From assembly GCA_015680685.1 (NCBI GenBank), contig MNCI01004262.1, positions 642-64,641 of the forward strand: DNA of 64,000 bases. Direction: 5' to 3'. Below, piece by piece: positions 22,563 through 34,219 of the stretch (its first letter is position 1; every line of letters begins with the position of its first letter). The position numbers were made by a program, and so were the translations under genes. This stretch comes from Gnetum montanum. Lineage: Eukaryota > Streptophyta > Gnetopsida > Gnetales > Gnetaceae. The notes under the pieces were generated by a model, which did not search any database, was not told where the DNA came from, and was given only the letters and a program-made list of their open reading frames with translations.

Positions 22563-23201
22563 CCCTAGTTCACCAAATATAATGATGAAGGGGATCCCCA
22601 CGTCCATCTAGTAACCTTTCAGTCCAAATGCCTTTTGTTGCAAGCATGGCCACATGCAATCATTCATGTGTTTCCAATGTCCCTACCTAGCAAGGCACTA
22701 GACTGGTACTGCATGCTCCCTAGGGCCTCCATATCTTCATTGGAGGATTTTCTTAGCCAATTTTTCACTCGCTTCAAGTACAACCTAAAGCCTATGGCAA
22801 CCCTGGACCAACTCATGTAGATCAAGTAGGGTCACTTAAAGGTCGTGGGGCAAGCTACCCCAAGGCCAAACTTTGAGTGTAACAACTGCTCAAAGTATAC
22901 ACCATTGCCCATCAAACCATTGGAACTATTGGGTCAGCTACTTAGTGCTAGGTGCATCAAGTATAAGCAAATGTCTAAATATGCTTGCAAGCATCATGAT
23001 CACTACTGTAAGCTTCTCAAAAACCCATCAGTAGCCACACCAAAAAATCCTCCAATCCCAAAACACTTTAGGTTGGGTCGGTTCTACCATTATCATCAAT
23101 TTCCTGGTCATGACATAGACTTCTACATGGCCTTACAAGATGACATACAACACATGATTAACCAAGACCAATTGGTTTTTGATTTGACCAACTCAGTTTG
23201 A
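22563..23201 (+). pseudogene. Element A: gag (retrotransposon gag domain and knuckle-like motif)
   Basis: The reading FTKYNDEGDPHVHLVTFQSK, then FPMSLPSKALDWY and SISSLEDFLSQFFTRF is the classic plant retrotransposon gag core, which would form the virus-like particle. After one stop region (22818-22830) a second open part (22845-23201) leads to the motif RFYHYHQFPGHDIDFYMAL, where element D keeps Cys (RFCHYHQ) and A has Tyr, so the metal-binding Cys has been lost. Ends with TGA at 23199. Confidence 0.8.
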
Positions 23202-23342
23202 CTAGAAAATCAATTAATGAAGATCTACAAAGACCCTCTCAATGCAAGTGGCATAGGCTATGTCATCAATGCCATCAACATTGATGATGATGTATGCCTG
23301 GAATAAGAGCCATTTGTGGTTTGTGTGCCCTCTGAAAACATT

Positions 23343-24957
23343 GGGGTCTCTTTGATGTTAAGTAGTTCAAGGACCACTTTTGTCACCATCTTGGATGCCC
23401 CTGACATCCTTTGTGGTTAGGGCCCTATAGCACATTGCAGCAGCTACAACCCAGACACCCTTACTCATTAGGGTGCTGTAACATGCATATCCTTCGCCAA
23501 GTCTGGTGGTGGGCACTACAACAGGCCCTGCTCACCTAAGGCCTCATCCCACAAACACCAAGAAGTCAAGGTGGTAGCTCGAGAGGCCAAATGAGTGCCT
23601 TGCCAACCAAATGATGAGGGAATGCATGGTGTTAGGTCTACCTAAGCCCATCCCCTTATCTACTATTCCTATGGCCACATCAACCAAAGTCACTACCACA
23701 AGCAATCAACAATCAAGCACTAAGGCTCACAGGCAAGCAAAACAAAACAAGCCCAAATCTCCTCCCTAAGAGATCTACCTTTTGGGCCACATGGAGGAGA
23801 TGAAGGCTAACAAGGCAACTAATGGCAATAAGGACTTTCTAGATGTGTTGGCACAAGTCAAGCAAGCTCTTAAACAAACAAATACAACCTTGAGCCTATA
23901 TGACTTGGTGATGACCTCATCCACTCATTGCAAAGCACTAGTTTGCATGTTAGCCTCCATTCATGTCAAGGAGGACATCCCAGTAGATGAACAAGCCATC
24001 CATACTGTGATGCTTCCTCCTTTGCCTCAGGAATTGGGTCCAACACCTCTAGCATTTCATGATGAAGTAATCAAGGTAGACCTTGAAAAGGGTGAAGTCA
24101 CCACTACACCAATGTTTATAACCATCCACATAGGGTAATGCAAGATTCACAGGGTACATGTTGATGATGGAGTTACAACCAATGTCATCCCATTCCCAGT
24201 CATTAACAAACTCAATCTAGCTAACCAAATCCAAGCCACAAAGACAACATGCCTCAAGTTCTTTAACAAGTCACACATTGTCATGAGGGGAATGGTCACA
24301 ATGGCCTTCGTGACAAGGGAGTGATTCCCCACAATGATTGAATTCATTTTCATCAAGGAGATGCATGGGTTTAATCTAATTATGGGGAGGCCTTGGCTAG
24401 CCCAATTGCAAGCCGTCTCCTTAGCCATTCATCAAGAGATCCACCTTCCGTATGAAGGTGGAGAAGTGATCATACATGATGACAACTCAATCCCTCCAAT
24501 TATCAACAATGTTGACATAGACCAAGGGTCAGAGGTAGAGTTCCAAGATGATATGCTACCCATGGAGGACAAGAGTCAGCCTTGTCTGGTAGACCCACCT
24601 GAAGAGCCAAAAGAGGCTGATACCCACCTCAAGGAAGCTTTATGGGTAGACTTTCCCTTTAGCATTAATGATATAGGTATAGGTGAATACCACCTTGTGC
24701 TACCTAGACCCTATGCATCCCCTAACCCACATTAGGTTAGGAAGCAACTACATGGCTAAGGTACTTCCTTAGTGCAACATGTGTTAGGTGCTTGCTTACT
24801 CTCAATTTTTTACATGCTTTGTTAGCCCTTTTGCTTGCATAGTTATGTTCTACATAGTTGCTCGCGTTTTGCATTATTCACTTTGTTATGCATTTACCTC
24901 TTTTTCTTATGCATATTCATTTAGTCTTTTACTCATTAACAAAACATTAAAAACACA
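23343..24957 (+). repeat. Element A: tandem duplication, copy 1 (~1.6 kb)
   Basis: Starts GGGGTCTCTTTGATG and ends in AACATTAAAAACACA. It recurs almost completely at 24966-26552 with an offset of about 1,624 bp. It covers the gag-protease linker, the protease and the non-coding tail after it. Confidence 0.88.
23770..24735 (+). pseudogene. Element A: protease region, copy 1 (decayed)
   Basis: Begins in the linker (HMEEMKANKATNGNKDFLDV) and SLYDLVMTSS, reaches the retropepsin-like core at 24140-24420 (HVDDGVTTNVIP, where D-D-G stands at the catalytic D-[ST]-G, and later LIMGRPWL), and ends with an acidic tail and TAG at 24733. Stops lie at 24136 and 24322. The enzyme would cleave the Gag-Pol polyprotein. 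Solo D shows the same order on the reverse strand. Confidence 0.8.
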
Positions 24958-24965
24958 ATGGCCAT

Positions 24966-26552
24966 GGGGGCCTCTTTGATGTCAACCAGTCCAAGGACCC
25001 CTTTTGTCATCAAAGCACTGCCTCGAGCATCCATGACATCCTTCGTGGTTAGGGCCCCGTAGCATGTTGCAATGATTGCAACCCAAACACCCTTTGTTGT
25101 TAGGGTGTTACAACATGTAGACCCTTTGCCAGGTCCAATGGTGGGCACTACAACCGGCCGTACTCACATGAGGCCTCATCTTGCATACAACACCAGGTAG
25201 TCAAGGTGGTAGCTCAAGAGGCCAACTAAGTGCCTTTTTAAACCAAATGATGAGGAAATGCATGGCATTAGGTTTGCCTAAGCCCATCCCCTTATCTACT
25301 ATTCCTCTAGCCACATCAACCAAAGCACAAGCAAGCAAACCAAAAGAAGCCCAAATCTCCTCCCCAAGAGATCTGCCTTTTGGATCACATGGAGGAGATG
25401 AAGGCTAACAAGATAACTAATAGTGGTAAGGACTTTCTAGATGCATTGGCACAAGTCACATAGGCTCTTAAACAAAAAAATAAACCTTGAGCCTGTACGA
25501 CTTGGTGATGACCTCCTCTGCTCATCACAAAGCACTAGTTCATATGTTGAGCTCCATTCCTATTAAGGAGGACATCCTAGTAGATGAACAAGTCATCCAT
25601 GCTATCATGCTTTCTCCTTCACCTCAGGAATCAAGTCCAATGCCTCTAGCATTTTGTAATGAGGCAATCAAGGTAGAACCTAAAAAGGGTAAAGTCACCA
25701 TTGCACCGATGTTTATAACCATCTGCATAGGTCAATGCAAGATTCATAGGTTACATGTTGATGATGGGGAAGTGACCAACATCATCCCATTCCTAGTCAT
25801 TAACAAACTTGATCTTGCCAACCAAATCCAAGCCATAAAGACAACATGCCTCAAGTCCTTTAACAGGTCACACATTATCATGAGGGGAACAATAACAATA
25901 GCCTTCATGATAGGGGAGCGATTCCCCACCACGGCTAAATTCATTGTCATCAAGGAGATGCATGGGTTCAACCTAATTATGGGGAGGCCTTGGCTAGCCC
26001 AATTGTGAGCCATCTCCTCACCCATTCATCAAGAGATCCACCTTCCATACAAAAGTGGAGAAGTGATCATACATGGTGATGACTCGGTCCCTCCAACCAT
26101 CAACAACGTTGACATAGACCAAGGGTCAGAGGTAGAGTTCCACAATGATACACCACCCTTGGAGGACAAGAGTCAGCCTATCCGATAGACCCACTTGAAG
26201 AGCCAAAAGATGTTGATACCCACCTTGAGGAAGCTTTATCGGTAGAATTTCCCTTTAGCATCAACGATGAAGGTATAGGTAAATACCACCTTGTGCTACC
26301 TAGGCCTTATGCATCCCCTAACCCACATCAGTTTAGGAAGTGACTACATGTCTAAGGTACTCCCATAGTGTAGCATATGTTAGGTGCTTGCTTACCCTCA
26401 ATTTTTTGCATGCTTTGTTAGCCCTTTTGCTTGCATAGTTATGTTTTACATGGTTGCTCACGTTTTGCATTATTGGTTTTGTTATGCATTTACCTCTTTT
26501 GCTTATGCATTTTCATTTAGTCTTTTATGCATTAACAAAATATTAAAAACAC
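24966..26552 (+). repeat. Element A: tandem duplication, copy 2 (~1.6 kb)
   Basis: Starts GGGGGCCTCTTTGATG and ends AATATTAAAAACACA. It is diverged from copy 1 by scattered substitutions and small indels, so the duplication is old. Confidence 0.88.
25487..26340 (+). pseudogene. Element A: protease region, copy 2 (decayed)
   Basis: A 173-codon open stretch (25487-26008) covers SLYDLVMTSSAHHKALVHML, the catalytic-site region HVDDGEVTNIIPFLV and the flap/C-terminal motif LIMGRPWLAQL. It is therefore better preserved than copy 1. After the TGA at 26006 the acidic tail continues in broken frames to about 26340. Either copy alone would suffice, and which one was used cannot be decided from sequence. 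Confidence 0.8.
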
Positions 26553-26577
26553 ATAAAAAATTATAAAACTAAAACTA

Positions 26578-26912
26578 CAGACACACACATGGCCCAAAAA
26601 GGCCTTAAACTAACGCATGTCTCGAAAAGGCCTTAAACTAGCCCACAACATGCAAAGGCCCTAAATTAGCGCATGGCCTACCATGGCTTAAAACTAGCAA
26701 CCTATCTCGCATCGCTACAACCTAAAAAGGCCTTAAACTAGCATACGACCCACCATGGCCTAAAACTAGCACCTCATAGCCCACAACAACCCAAAGCTAG
26801 CAACTGCTTTTTTTTTATTCATGGCCCAAAATGGCCTTAAACTAGTAATCGCCATGACCTAAAATGACCTTAAATTAACAATGGCCCTTCCACCATGGCC
26901 TTAAACTGGCAT
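26578..26912 (+). repeat. Element A: tandem array between protease and RT, core GGCCTTAAACTAGC
   Basis: About ten units of 25-45 bp with the core GGCCTTAAACTAGCA. It begins directly after the duplicated protease region. A remnant (ACCTTAAACTGG and GCCCAAAACTAGC) lies at 30518-30565, at the other end of the spacer. Confidence 0.85.
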
Positions 26913-27146
26913 GGGGTCCACATAGTAACTAATCACATCAACTAGTTGCATTACCCACATTAAACAGGTAGTAAAATAAACATGAAGCTTTACACATGAT
27001 CCTCATCGTAAAAAAAACATAAACTTTATGATATCTCTATCAACAAGAGTACATAGCATGACCATGCAACAAAAATGGTCAAAGTGCAAAATTTCCCAAT
27101 AGTAGGGGTACATTAGGTTGGCTTAGCTAGTGGTGTCTGGCGGGTG
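26913..27146. other. Element A: spacer before the antisense gene
   Basis: No coding content seen. On the reverse strand this would be the 3' untranslated part of the antisense gene. Confidence 0.4.
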
Positions 27147-28579
27147 TCAAGGTTCCTCCTCCTCCTCCTCTATTGCTCCATTGGGGCCTATGCTATCACC
27201 TAGTGCCTACCTCAAAACAAGAAATTAATCAGCAAGTGCAAAACTACAATACAAGATTAACGTGCAAAGCTAACACATAAAAAAGCATAAAAGGAAAAAA
27301 TGAAACTAACTTGAGCGGGTCCTACATCGGACTCTAGAGGCAATCTATCAAGGCCCTCCTCCAAACATCAGAGGATCTCAACCTTTGATAACCACATCTA
27401 GTCCTCATGGCCAAGGTCAACATCCACAAGGATTTTGTCATTGTCCACTGTAGTCCACGTAGGAGGTTGCATTGAAAAGGTGGTCATAGAATTCTTTCCT
27501 AAGGGTAGGATAATCTCTCACTCTGGGAAACCACTAACCATTGTATGCTGGGCAAATAGCTCAAAGGCCCTACTCTCGCCAATTGCCTCAATGAACATCT
27601 CAAGATGATGAGCCTTCATAGACTCATCATTGAGTTACTGTAAGTAGGCATCCCACTCTTGCTTGTAGTGGAACTTGTGATCCTTTTACGTATGCCCCCA
27701 TTTGTACACCTTAGCACAAAAGCTCTTTCACTCCTCATTCTTTCAAGAGAGTAGATCCATTTGCAACCTTTTCTTGACAATCTCCCAAGTAGCCTCATTC
27801 TTACCTCAGATCGTCAATCGTAGGTCCAACACTACTAGTCCATCCCTCGTCAAGCCAATCGTAGGTTCGACACTATTTGAATACCTTTGGGTACTAGGTG
27901 GGGTAGTTCTCTAAGTCCTCTCCCACTTGTTCAATAACTACCTCCCAATAGATTGGACTAGAGGAAAACACCTCTATCTCAATATGGGTCAAGGCGAGAG
28001 CCCTTGTCTTGTCATGAAGTCCTTCATTATCAACCTTAAATCTAGCATTGAAAATCTTCAATCAGTAGTTAGCAAATCTAGCATGGCTAATGAGAATGAG
28101 ATATAACAAAAAGTAATAGCAATTACCCTCCAGCATAATATATAGTCCTAAGTAGGTTCTAGAAGACTGTATGCATGCACATGACCATGAAAAGGGTATT
28201 TCTCTTATTATAATAAGAGAACTCTAGCATGCTCCAAATCTTGGCTAAGGGACAAACTCTCCTAGGGCCTAGTCTTGGGCCACTTTCTTGATCATGACCA
28301 ATCATAGCCTCATTAGACATGAATCATAATATGTCCCAATTTGCCCCAACCAACAACATCTCAGTGATGGTTCTTGTAGCCTCCACTGCCAAGTGTGATC
28401 ACATGATCACTCTAAAGTGCTGCAACAAGTAAGCTAGGAATTTGCTCACTCCTAGCCGAAACCACACTACCTGATGGTCCAACTTCATGTTGGATGTAGA
28501 TGTGTTGGGTACGAGCTAGTTAATGTAAGACAAGATGCCAATGAGCTCTACAACCACAAAGATAGGTTTCAATAGCACC
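27147..28579 (-). pseudogene. Element A: decayed, apparently spliced antisense gene between protease and RT
   Basis: On the reverse strand three coding blocks can be joined. Block 1 (28579-28127, 151 codons) is open except for four stops, follows a good acceptor (TTTTGTGGTTGCAG), and contains HQVVWFRLGVSKFLAYLLQH. Block 2 (about 28077-27311) has IEIEVFSSSPIYWEVVIEQV and HHLEMFIEAIGESRAFELFA with some frameshifts. A 104-bp intron (27310-27207, GTTAGT...GTAG with CTGAT branch-like text) then links it in frame to block 3, which ends in an acidic tail (GPNGAIEEEEEEP) and TGA at 27147. The gap between blocks 1 and 2 would be only 49 bp, too short for a usual plant intron. Function unknown; possibly a captured host gene or an antisense ORF typical of the lineage. 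Confidence 0.6.
27207..27310 (-). other. Candidate intron of the antisense gene
   Basis: Reverse strand GTTAGTTTCATTTTTTCC to TTTCTTGTTTTGAGGTAG, 104 bp, phase 0, AT-rich, with TTGCTGATTAA about 25 bases before the acceptor. Removing it joins two coding-like frames. Confidence 0.55.
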
Positions 28580-30500
28580 CTGCAACCACAAAATAATAAA
28601 CAAATGTAGCATTAGCACACAATAGATTGCATTTTGACATAAAATATTCGCTTAGAAAAATTAGCAAATCAAGCTTAAAATAGCATAACTTAGAAATATA
28701 TCCTTAGGGTCCCCCATGAGGCCCCGTGGGCATAGGACATCAATACATATTTGATATGCCTACTACTTATTGGGGTATAGCAGTAATGTAGCACATTCAT
28801 ACCATTTGCACCAACACAGTTTGCATGTTCTAATGTTCATATGTCCAACTTGCAAAATTATTATTTTGGCATAGCTTTCATACATTTAGCATTTTTTTTT
28901 TACATAAGGCATTCATACCATTGGCATTTTTTCACTTAGCATCTTACACATTTGGTATTCTAGTTTTTTGTTTCATCTTCAAATTTTTTCAAAATGTTTT
29001 CTAACTCTGGGTGATGTAGAAAGATATCCAAAAAAAATCTAACTATCTACTATGCTTCCTAGGGAATGTAGCCAAGAAATCACCAAATTTTTCTAACTAT
29101 CTACTACACTCCCCAATGAGGGCATGGGCCCAAAACAAGCCAAAAATTGATTAAAAAATTTCCAATTGTCAAGAGTGTACCATCCCATTGCATCGAAGAC
29201 AAGTGTTGGCTACGCTCCTTCACTATGTCACCCAGTGTTGTCACATGCAAATAACATGTGTTGGGGTACTCACCATGGTCACAGCCTAGGTAATCTCCCT
29301 AGCCCCATTCACCGCCTTGCCATGACCAATACCCCCATGGCTGCACCACCCTCCCTTCCCTCAACCCTATGGCTTCCTCCCCATGTGTCCCTACAATGCC
29401 CAACCCTTCCTTTGCCCTCATCCTACATTGCCCCCACATCACAAAATAAGCAAAGGTAGAACCTTGTCTCCTAGTCGCAACCATGTTAGTCATAACCCTT
29501 ACCCCAATCCACCAATCACCCTCACCCACGTGCCAACATAAAGACAAAATAAAAGAAAGAAGAGGAAGAGATAAAGAAAACTTGGTCACGCATACCCTAG
29601 TCATGGCCATTTTTTGTCTCATTCTATTTCTTCCACATGGTGTGGCCCTAGAGAGGGAAATCATAGTCCACTACCAGGGCAAAACCCTTGTTTCTTTTTC
29701 CTCTCACTCACCCCCATGCACCACGTCCCTCAAACATACCAAAATCCATCATAACCCACATGTTGCCCCTTGTTCCATTTGCTGCAAACAATCAATGTAA
29801 ACAATCACAATAAAATGACATATCAATAGAGACAAATACCCACAACCTATGCATGTGTTATTTCCTCCTAGCCATGGCTACCAAGGTGGCCAAGGCAATG
29901 GTGATCCCTACCAAGGTAGGCCACCCCATGATCCAAACCCCAATGCAAGAAAAGTCAAAATGCAAAGAAAAATAGTACAAAAGGGACAAGCATAGTGAGT
30001 GTACTTGCTAGTCAGTGATGCTCTCCTCTCCTCCACCTGCACCCATGATAGGCATTCTAGGGCTTACCTTCCCTCTTCCACATTAGCAAGTCCGAGGTGT
30101 TGACAGTCACTACAGTGCATCATCCTAGTGCTACACTCTAGTTGCTGCACTCCACTTGCTACACTCTATAACTTCTTATTTACACTTTGAAAAGTGATAG
30201 TTTACCCTTAGTAAATCATGCATATATTACCCCCTCCCCTCGAGGTAATTAAATGCACTACCTACTACATCGACACTCCCACACTTAGGCAAACTTTCCA
30301 AGTTTCTTGTGGAGCATAGCAACAAGGGATGAGCATAGTAAGTGGTGAACGTAGTAGCCAGAGTTAGAAAAATTTTTGACCTTTTTATAACAATCCTAGA
30401 CTTAGAAAATTTTTGAGATTTTTCTTGTTGCCTAGCGAACACCCAGCTTAATTCCATGATCTACACACTCTTTTCCTAGCTTGAACCAATGCACCTTGCA
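28580..30500. other. Element A: spacer upstream (on the reverse strand) of the antisense gene
   Basis: About 1.9 kb. It holds a two-copy repeat (TTTTTCTAACTATCTACTA near 29036 and 29090), a Cys/Trp-rich 121-codon reverse-strand frame (29299-29664) and an overlapping forward frame, none convincing. Near 30115-30170 it carries CTACACTCT/TTGCTACACTC words like those in the LTR. A TTATAAAAAG box on the reverse strand at 30381-30390 could belong to an antisense promoter; this is speculative. Confidence 0.35.
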
Positions 30501-30888
30501 CAAATCATGGTCCACTAAGACCTTAAACTGGAAATTCATGGCCTATCGAGGCCCAAAACTAGCTCACATGCTTGCTTTTCTAATGTCCATTTTTGCATGT
30601 TTAGGTAATTATTCAATGCATTGCTTTCCTTACATTATGCATTTCAACTCTATTAAGATAGGTGCCTCTTGACATTCTTTCTGGTTATTTTGCAAGATAT
30701 GTCATAGGATTACAACACAAGCACATAAGAGTCTCTTCATTCACCTCTGGTTCTCACTAGACCTCATAGTGACCTCATCTAATGCATCGATGCTTAATGC
30801 CTAGATCTTAAGCCTTTAGCTCGTGATGACAATGTAACATCCATAGAAGCACCACTAGGTCTACCTAACCATCTAGTTAGGGCTTTTA

Positions 30889-31835
30889 ATCTACAGGTAG
30901 GTGACATCACTAAGGATCCCCTCATTGAAGTCCCTATAGTGACACTTAGAGGTGAGGTGAAAACACTAAAACTTAGTTCCTTGTTAGAGCCTCAACATGC
31001 CCAAAGCATCGCAAAGACACTCAACAACAACATCAAGGCATTTGCATGGTCCTATGAGGAGATGCCAGGCATAGATCCTCACAAAGTACAACATAACATC
31101 ATCCTTGATCCCTGCATAAAGCTAGTTAAACAAAAAGCCAGTAAGATTAGGCCTAAGATGGTGTTGGTAGTCCATGATGAAATCACCAAGCTCTATAGGT
31201 TGGTTTCATCTAGGCTATTGAATATGCGAATTGGATCTCCGACATCATAGTTGTACCTAAGAAAAATGCAAGCGTATGCATTTGCATAAATTTCCTGGAC
31301 CTGAATAAGACTATCAGCAAAAATGATTTTCTATTACCTAGTATCAATCAATTGGTCAATACCATGGCTAGTCATGACTTGTTGTCCTTCATCTATTGGT
31401 TCTCTAGTTACAACCAGATTTAGATCAACCAAGAGCACCAGCTTAGTACCACCTAACCCCCTAGGGTATATTTGGCTATACAACAATGCCTTTTGGACCA
31501 AAGAACATAAGAGCAACCTACCAACATGCCATGACATACATCTTCAATGATTACTTGTTACACTTGCTCAACGACTACATTGATGACATAGCAGTTAAGT
31601 CCAAAATGGCAAACGATCATGCAAATGACTTAGAACACGCACTCAAATGCTGCCTTAGACATGGCCTTAGGCTAAATCCTAGGAAGTGTTTCTTCAATGT
31701 CAAGATGGATCACATGCTAGGTTTTGTGATATCAGAAATAGGCATATGCATCGACCCCGATAAGGTTAAGACCATCATTAACTTAGCACCATCAACTAAC
31801 CTTAAGGAGCTACGTGGGTTACAAGGAAAATTGTA
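30889..31835 (+). pseudogene. Element A: reverse transcriptase (decayed)
   Basis: The entry region reads FAWSYEEMPGIDPHKVQHNI (31033-31092), the Tat-type sequence before RT. The fingers and palm follow in broken frames (ISDIVVVPKKNAS at 31227). From 31486 the frame is open for 116 codons: MPFGPKNIRATYQHAMTYIF, the catalytic YIDD at 31576-31587, RLNPRKCFF and LKELRGLQGKL. Both active-site Asp of YIDD are kept. This enzyme copies element RNA to DNA in the cytoplasmic particle. The best relatives are Tat/Ogre elements. Confidence 0.88.
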
Positions 31836-32960
31836 ATTTATACATCAGTTTATTGCACAATTGACTAATAAGCTACAAGCAATGCAACATTTGCTCAAAA
31901 AGGGAGTCCATTTTGATTGGACAGCTTAATGCCAAGAGGCATTCGGCAACCTCATATAGGAGCTAGATCAGCTTCTACTAGTCTACCCTCCACAAGGAGA
32001 TAAACCTTTTTACATCTACTTTGCAACTTCTAACATATCCATTGCTTCTTTACTTTATCAAAACCAAGATGATGGTTCAGAGGTCCCTACATATTACCTA
32101 AGCCATGTGTTAGTGATCCATGAAGAAAAATACAATGATATGGAAAAGGACTGCCTCACCTTAGTCTTTGCACTTAAGAAGTGGAGGAATTATCTCTTCT
32201 ATAGCCAAGTAAACATCATGTACAAAAGCAATATACTCTAGGCAATCATAACAAACATCTACCAGAGTAGTCAAATCACACGATGAAAAGTAATAATCAT
32301 GAAGTTTGACCTGCAATATGTAATTCAAGCATCAACCAAAGGTCAAGCAATAGCCACACAACTCATGGCTTCACAAATAAATGATCAAGCAACTATAGAT
32401 CCAAAATTTCTAGATGAGCATATCAGTAGTATAAGCCAAGTACCTACCAACTTTGAGAAAACTCTATACATTGATGATGCTTCAACCTCTCAAGGAGGTA
32501 GCACTACTACCATAATCACATATCCCTCTAGGGAGATCCAACCCTTTGCTTATCATTTTACATTTCATTGCACTAACAACGTGGTGGAGTATGAAGGTAT
32601 CCTTAGTGGTCTTATAGCAACCTGTGACCTAGGAATTCAAAACCTAATAATCTAAGGCAATTCATAGCTAGTCATCAACCAAGTTATAGAGGTTTACACT
32701 TGTAAAGCACAACATTTACAACCTTATTATGACTTGGTGAAGCACTTGCTCCAATGGTTTGCAACTATAGCTATCCAACACATCCCCCACAATGAGAATG
32801 TCATTGCTAACACATTAGCCACATTAACCATAAGCATTGCACCTAACATGTTTCATTCCTTGCCTACCTTAATAATAGATTACACCAAACCTATCACACA
32901 CATAACTGATATTGCATTTTTAGCCACAACAAGCATAGCTCATGTGCAAGAGTGGTAAGA
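31836..32960 (+). pseudogene. Element A: RNase H and second, additional RNase H (decayed)
   Basis: The connection and first RNase H run to about 32280 (YNDMEKDCLTLVFALKKWRN). A second RNase H-like domain follows at 32460-32960: YIDDASTSQGGSTTTI, TNNVVEYEGILSGL, then QVIEVYTCKAQHL and ENVIANTLATL. This archaeal-type second domain after the usual one is characteristic of the plant Tat lineage. Its first Asp motif reads IDDAS in place of IDGAS. Five or more stops break the frame, mostly TAA or TAG at former Gln positions. Confidence 0.82.
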
Positions 32961-34200
32961 TGACATCAAGTCATACCTTCAACAAGATGAGCCTCCACAG
33001 CATTTGACCATTGCCAAAAAGGGTGCAATGTGGAAACAATCACAGTAGTATGTCATTGTAGGTGATAGCATGCTTTGTTGCAAATCCTATGATGGAATAT
33101 TTCTAACCTGTGTTAGTGACAGTGAAGCATAGACGATCATTGATCAAGTCCACGAGGGACTATGTGGAGGCCACATAGCACCCAGGGCAATGGCATCAAA
33201 AATCAAATTCTTAGGCTACTATTGGCCTTACATGGAGCACGATTGCATTGCCAACGTCAAGATGTGCTATGTGTGTCAACAGCATGACAATTTAATGCAT
33301 GTGCCACCTAGTGAACTACACACCATGCAAATCACATGGTCATTCCAATGTTGGGGGTTGGATATCATAGGGCACATTACGCCTAAGTCCTCCACAGGAC
33401 ATAGCTTTATCATAACAATAACCAAATATTTTACTATGTGGATGGAATCCATTTTCCTTAGAAGGACCACATCACAACAAGTATGCAAATTCATCCTTGA
33501 CAATATAGTAACCCAATTTGGTCTACCCATGACCCTAGTTATGGACAACAGGCCATAGTTTAGCAGTGCAGAAACTAAAGCCTTCTTCAAATACCTTGGC
33601 ATCAAACATTTCTTCTCATCACCATACTACCCATAGGCGACTGGCCAGGTGGAGGCCACAAACAAGGTCATTGTCAACCTTTTGAAGAAGATGCTTAGCA
33701 GTAGCAAATGATGATGGCATTAGCAACTGGTCTATGCACTATGGGCCTACCGCACAACATGCAGAATAGCAACAGGTAAGATGTCATATAACCTTGTATA
33801 TGGGTTTGAAGCAATTTTTCCTCTTGAATTGCAAGTCCCATTGCTTTGTGTGATCCTCTCAAGCTTCATTAATGAGCCTCAAAATGATGAGTTGAAAGCC
33901 ATGGACCTCAACTCTATAGAGGAGAAGCACATGTAGATGCTTGATCACATCAAATAGTACCAAGAGAAGCAATGTCAAAAGCATCACCACAATCATCACT
34001 AGCGCTAGATCAAGGAAGGGGACTTAGTCCTCAAGGCCATTCGCAAACCTATGGACAAATTCTCAGCCAATTGGGAAGGGCCTTTCTTGGTCACCAAGGC
34101 CTATAACAATGGAGCATTCAAGCTTGCTGATCTAGATGGAATGAGTTTTCCAACCCAACTAATCATTCATACCTGAAGTTGTACTATGCCTTACATGTAA
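32961..34200 (+). pseudogene. Element A: integrase (decayed)
   Basis: The zinc-binding region has HEGLCGGHIAPRAMASKIKF and MCYVCQQH (33150-33285). The catalytic core keeps Asp in CWGLDIIGHI (33346-33375) and in LVMDNRP (33536-33556); downstream the Glu region reads QVEATNKVIVN (33646-33680). The C-terminal part matches element C (YGFEAIFPLELQVP, SANWEGPFLV) and ends TAA at 34198. Stops occur at several Gln codons. It directs insertion of the DNA copy. Confidence 0.88.
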
Positions 34201-34219
34201 TGCTACATCAATGGCAAAG

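Noticed and set aside
24147-24428. Reverse-strand frame duplicated at 25744-26025
   Set aside because: It is the shadow of the protease domain on the other strand, conserved only because the unit is duplicated.
28056-28126. 71-bp intron alternative in the antisense gene
   Set aside because: It has GT and AG but does not keep the frame; the in-frame alternative is only 49 bp. The first junction is therefore left unresolved.
29166-29800. Overlapping forward and reverse frames of about 100-120 codons
   Set aside because: Both strands are open at once in a locally GC-richer stretch; neither shows a motif, and no splice signal ties the reverse frame to the antisense gene.
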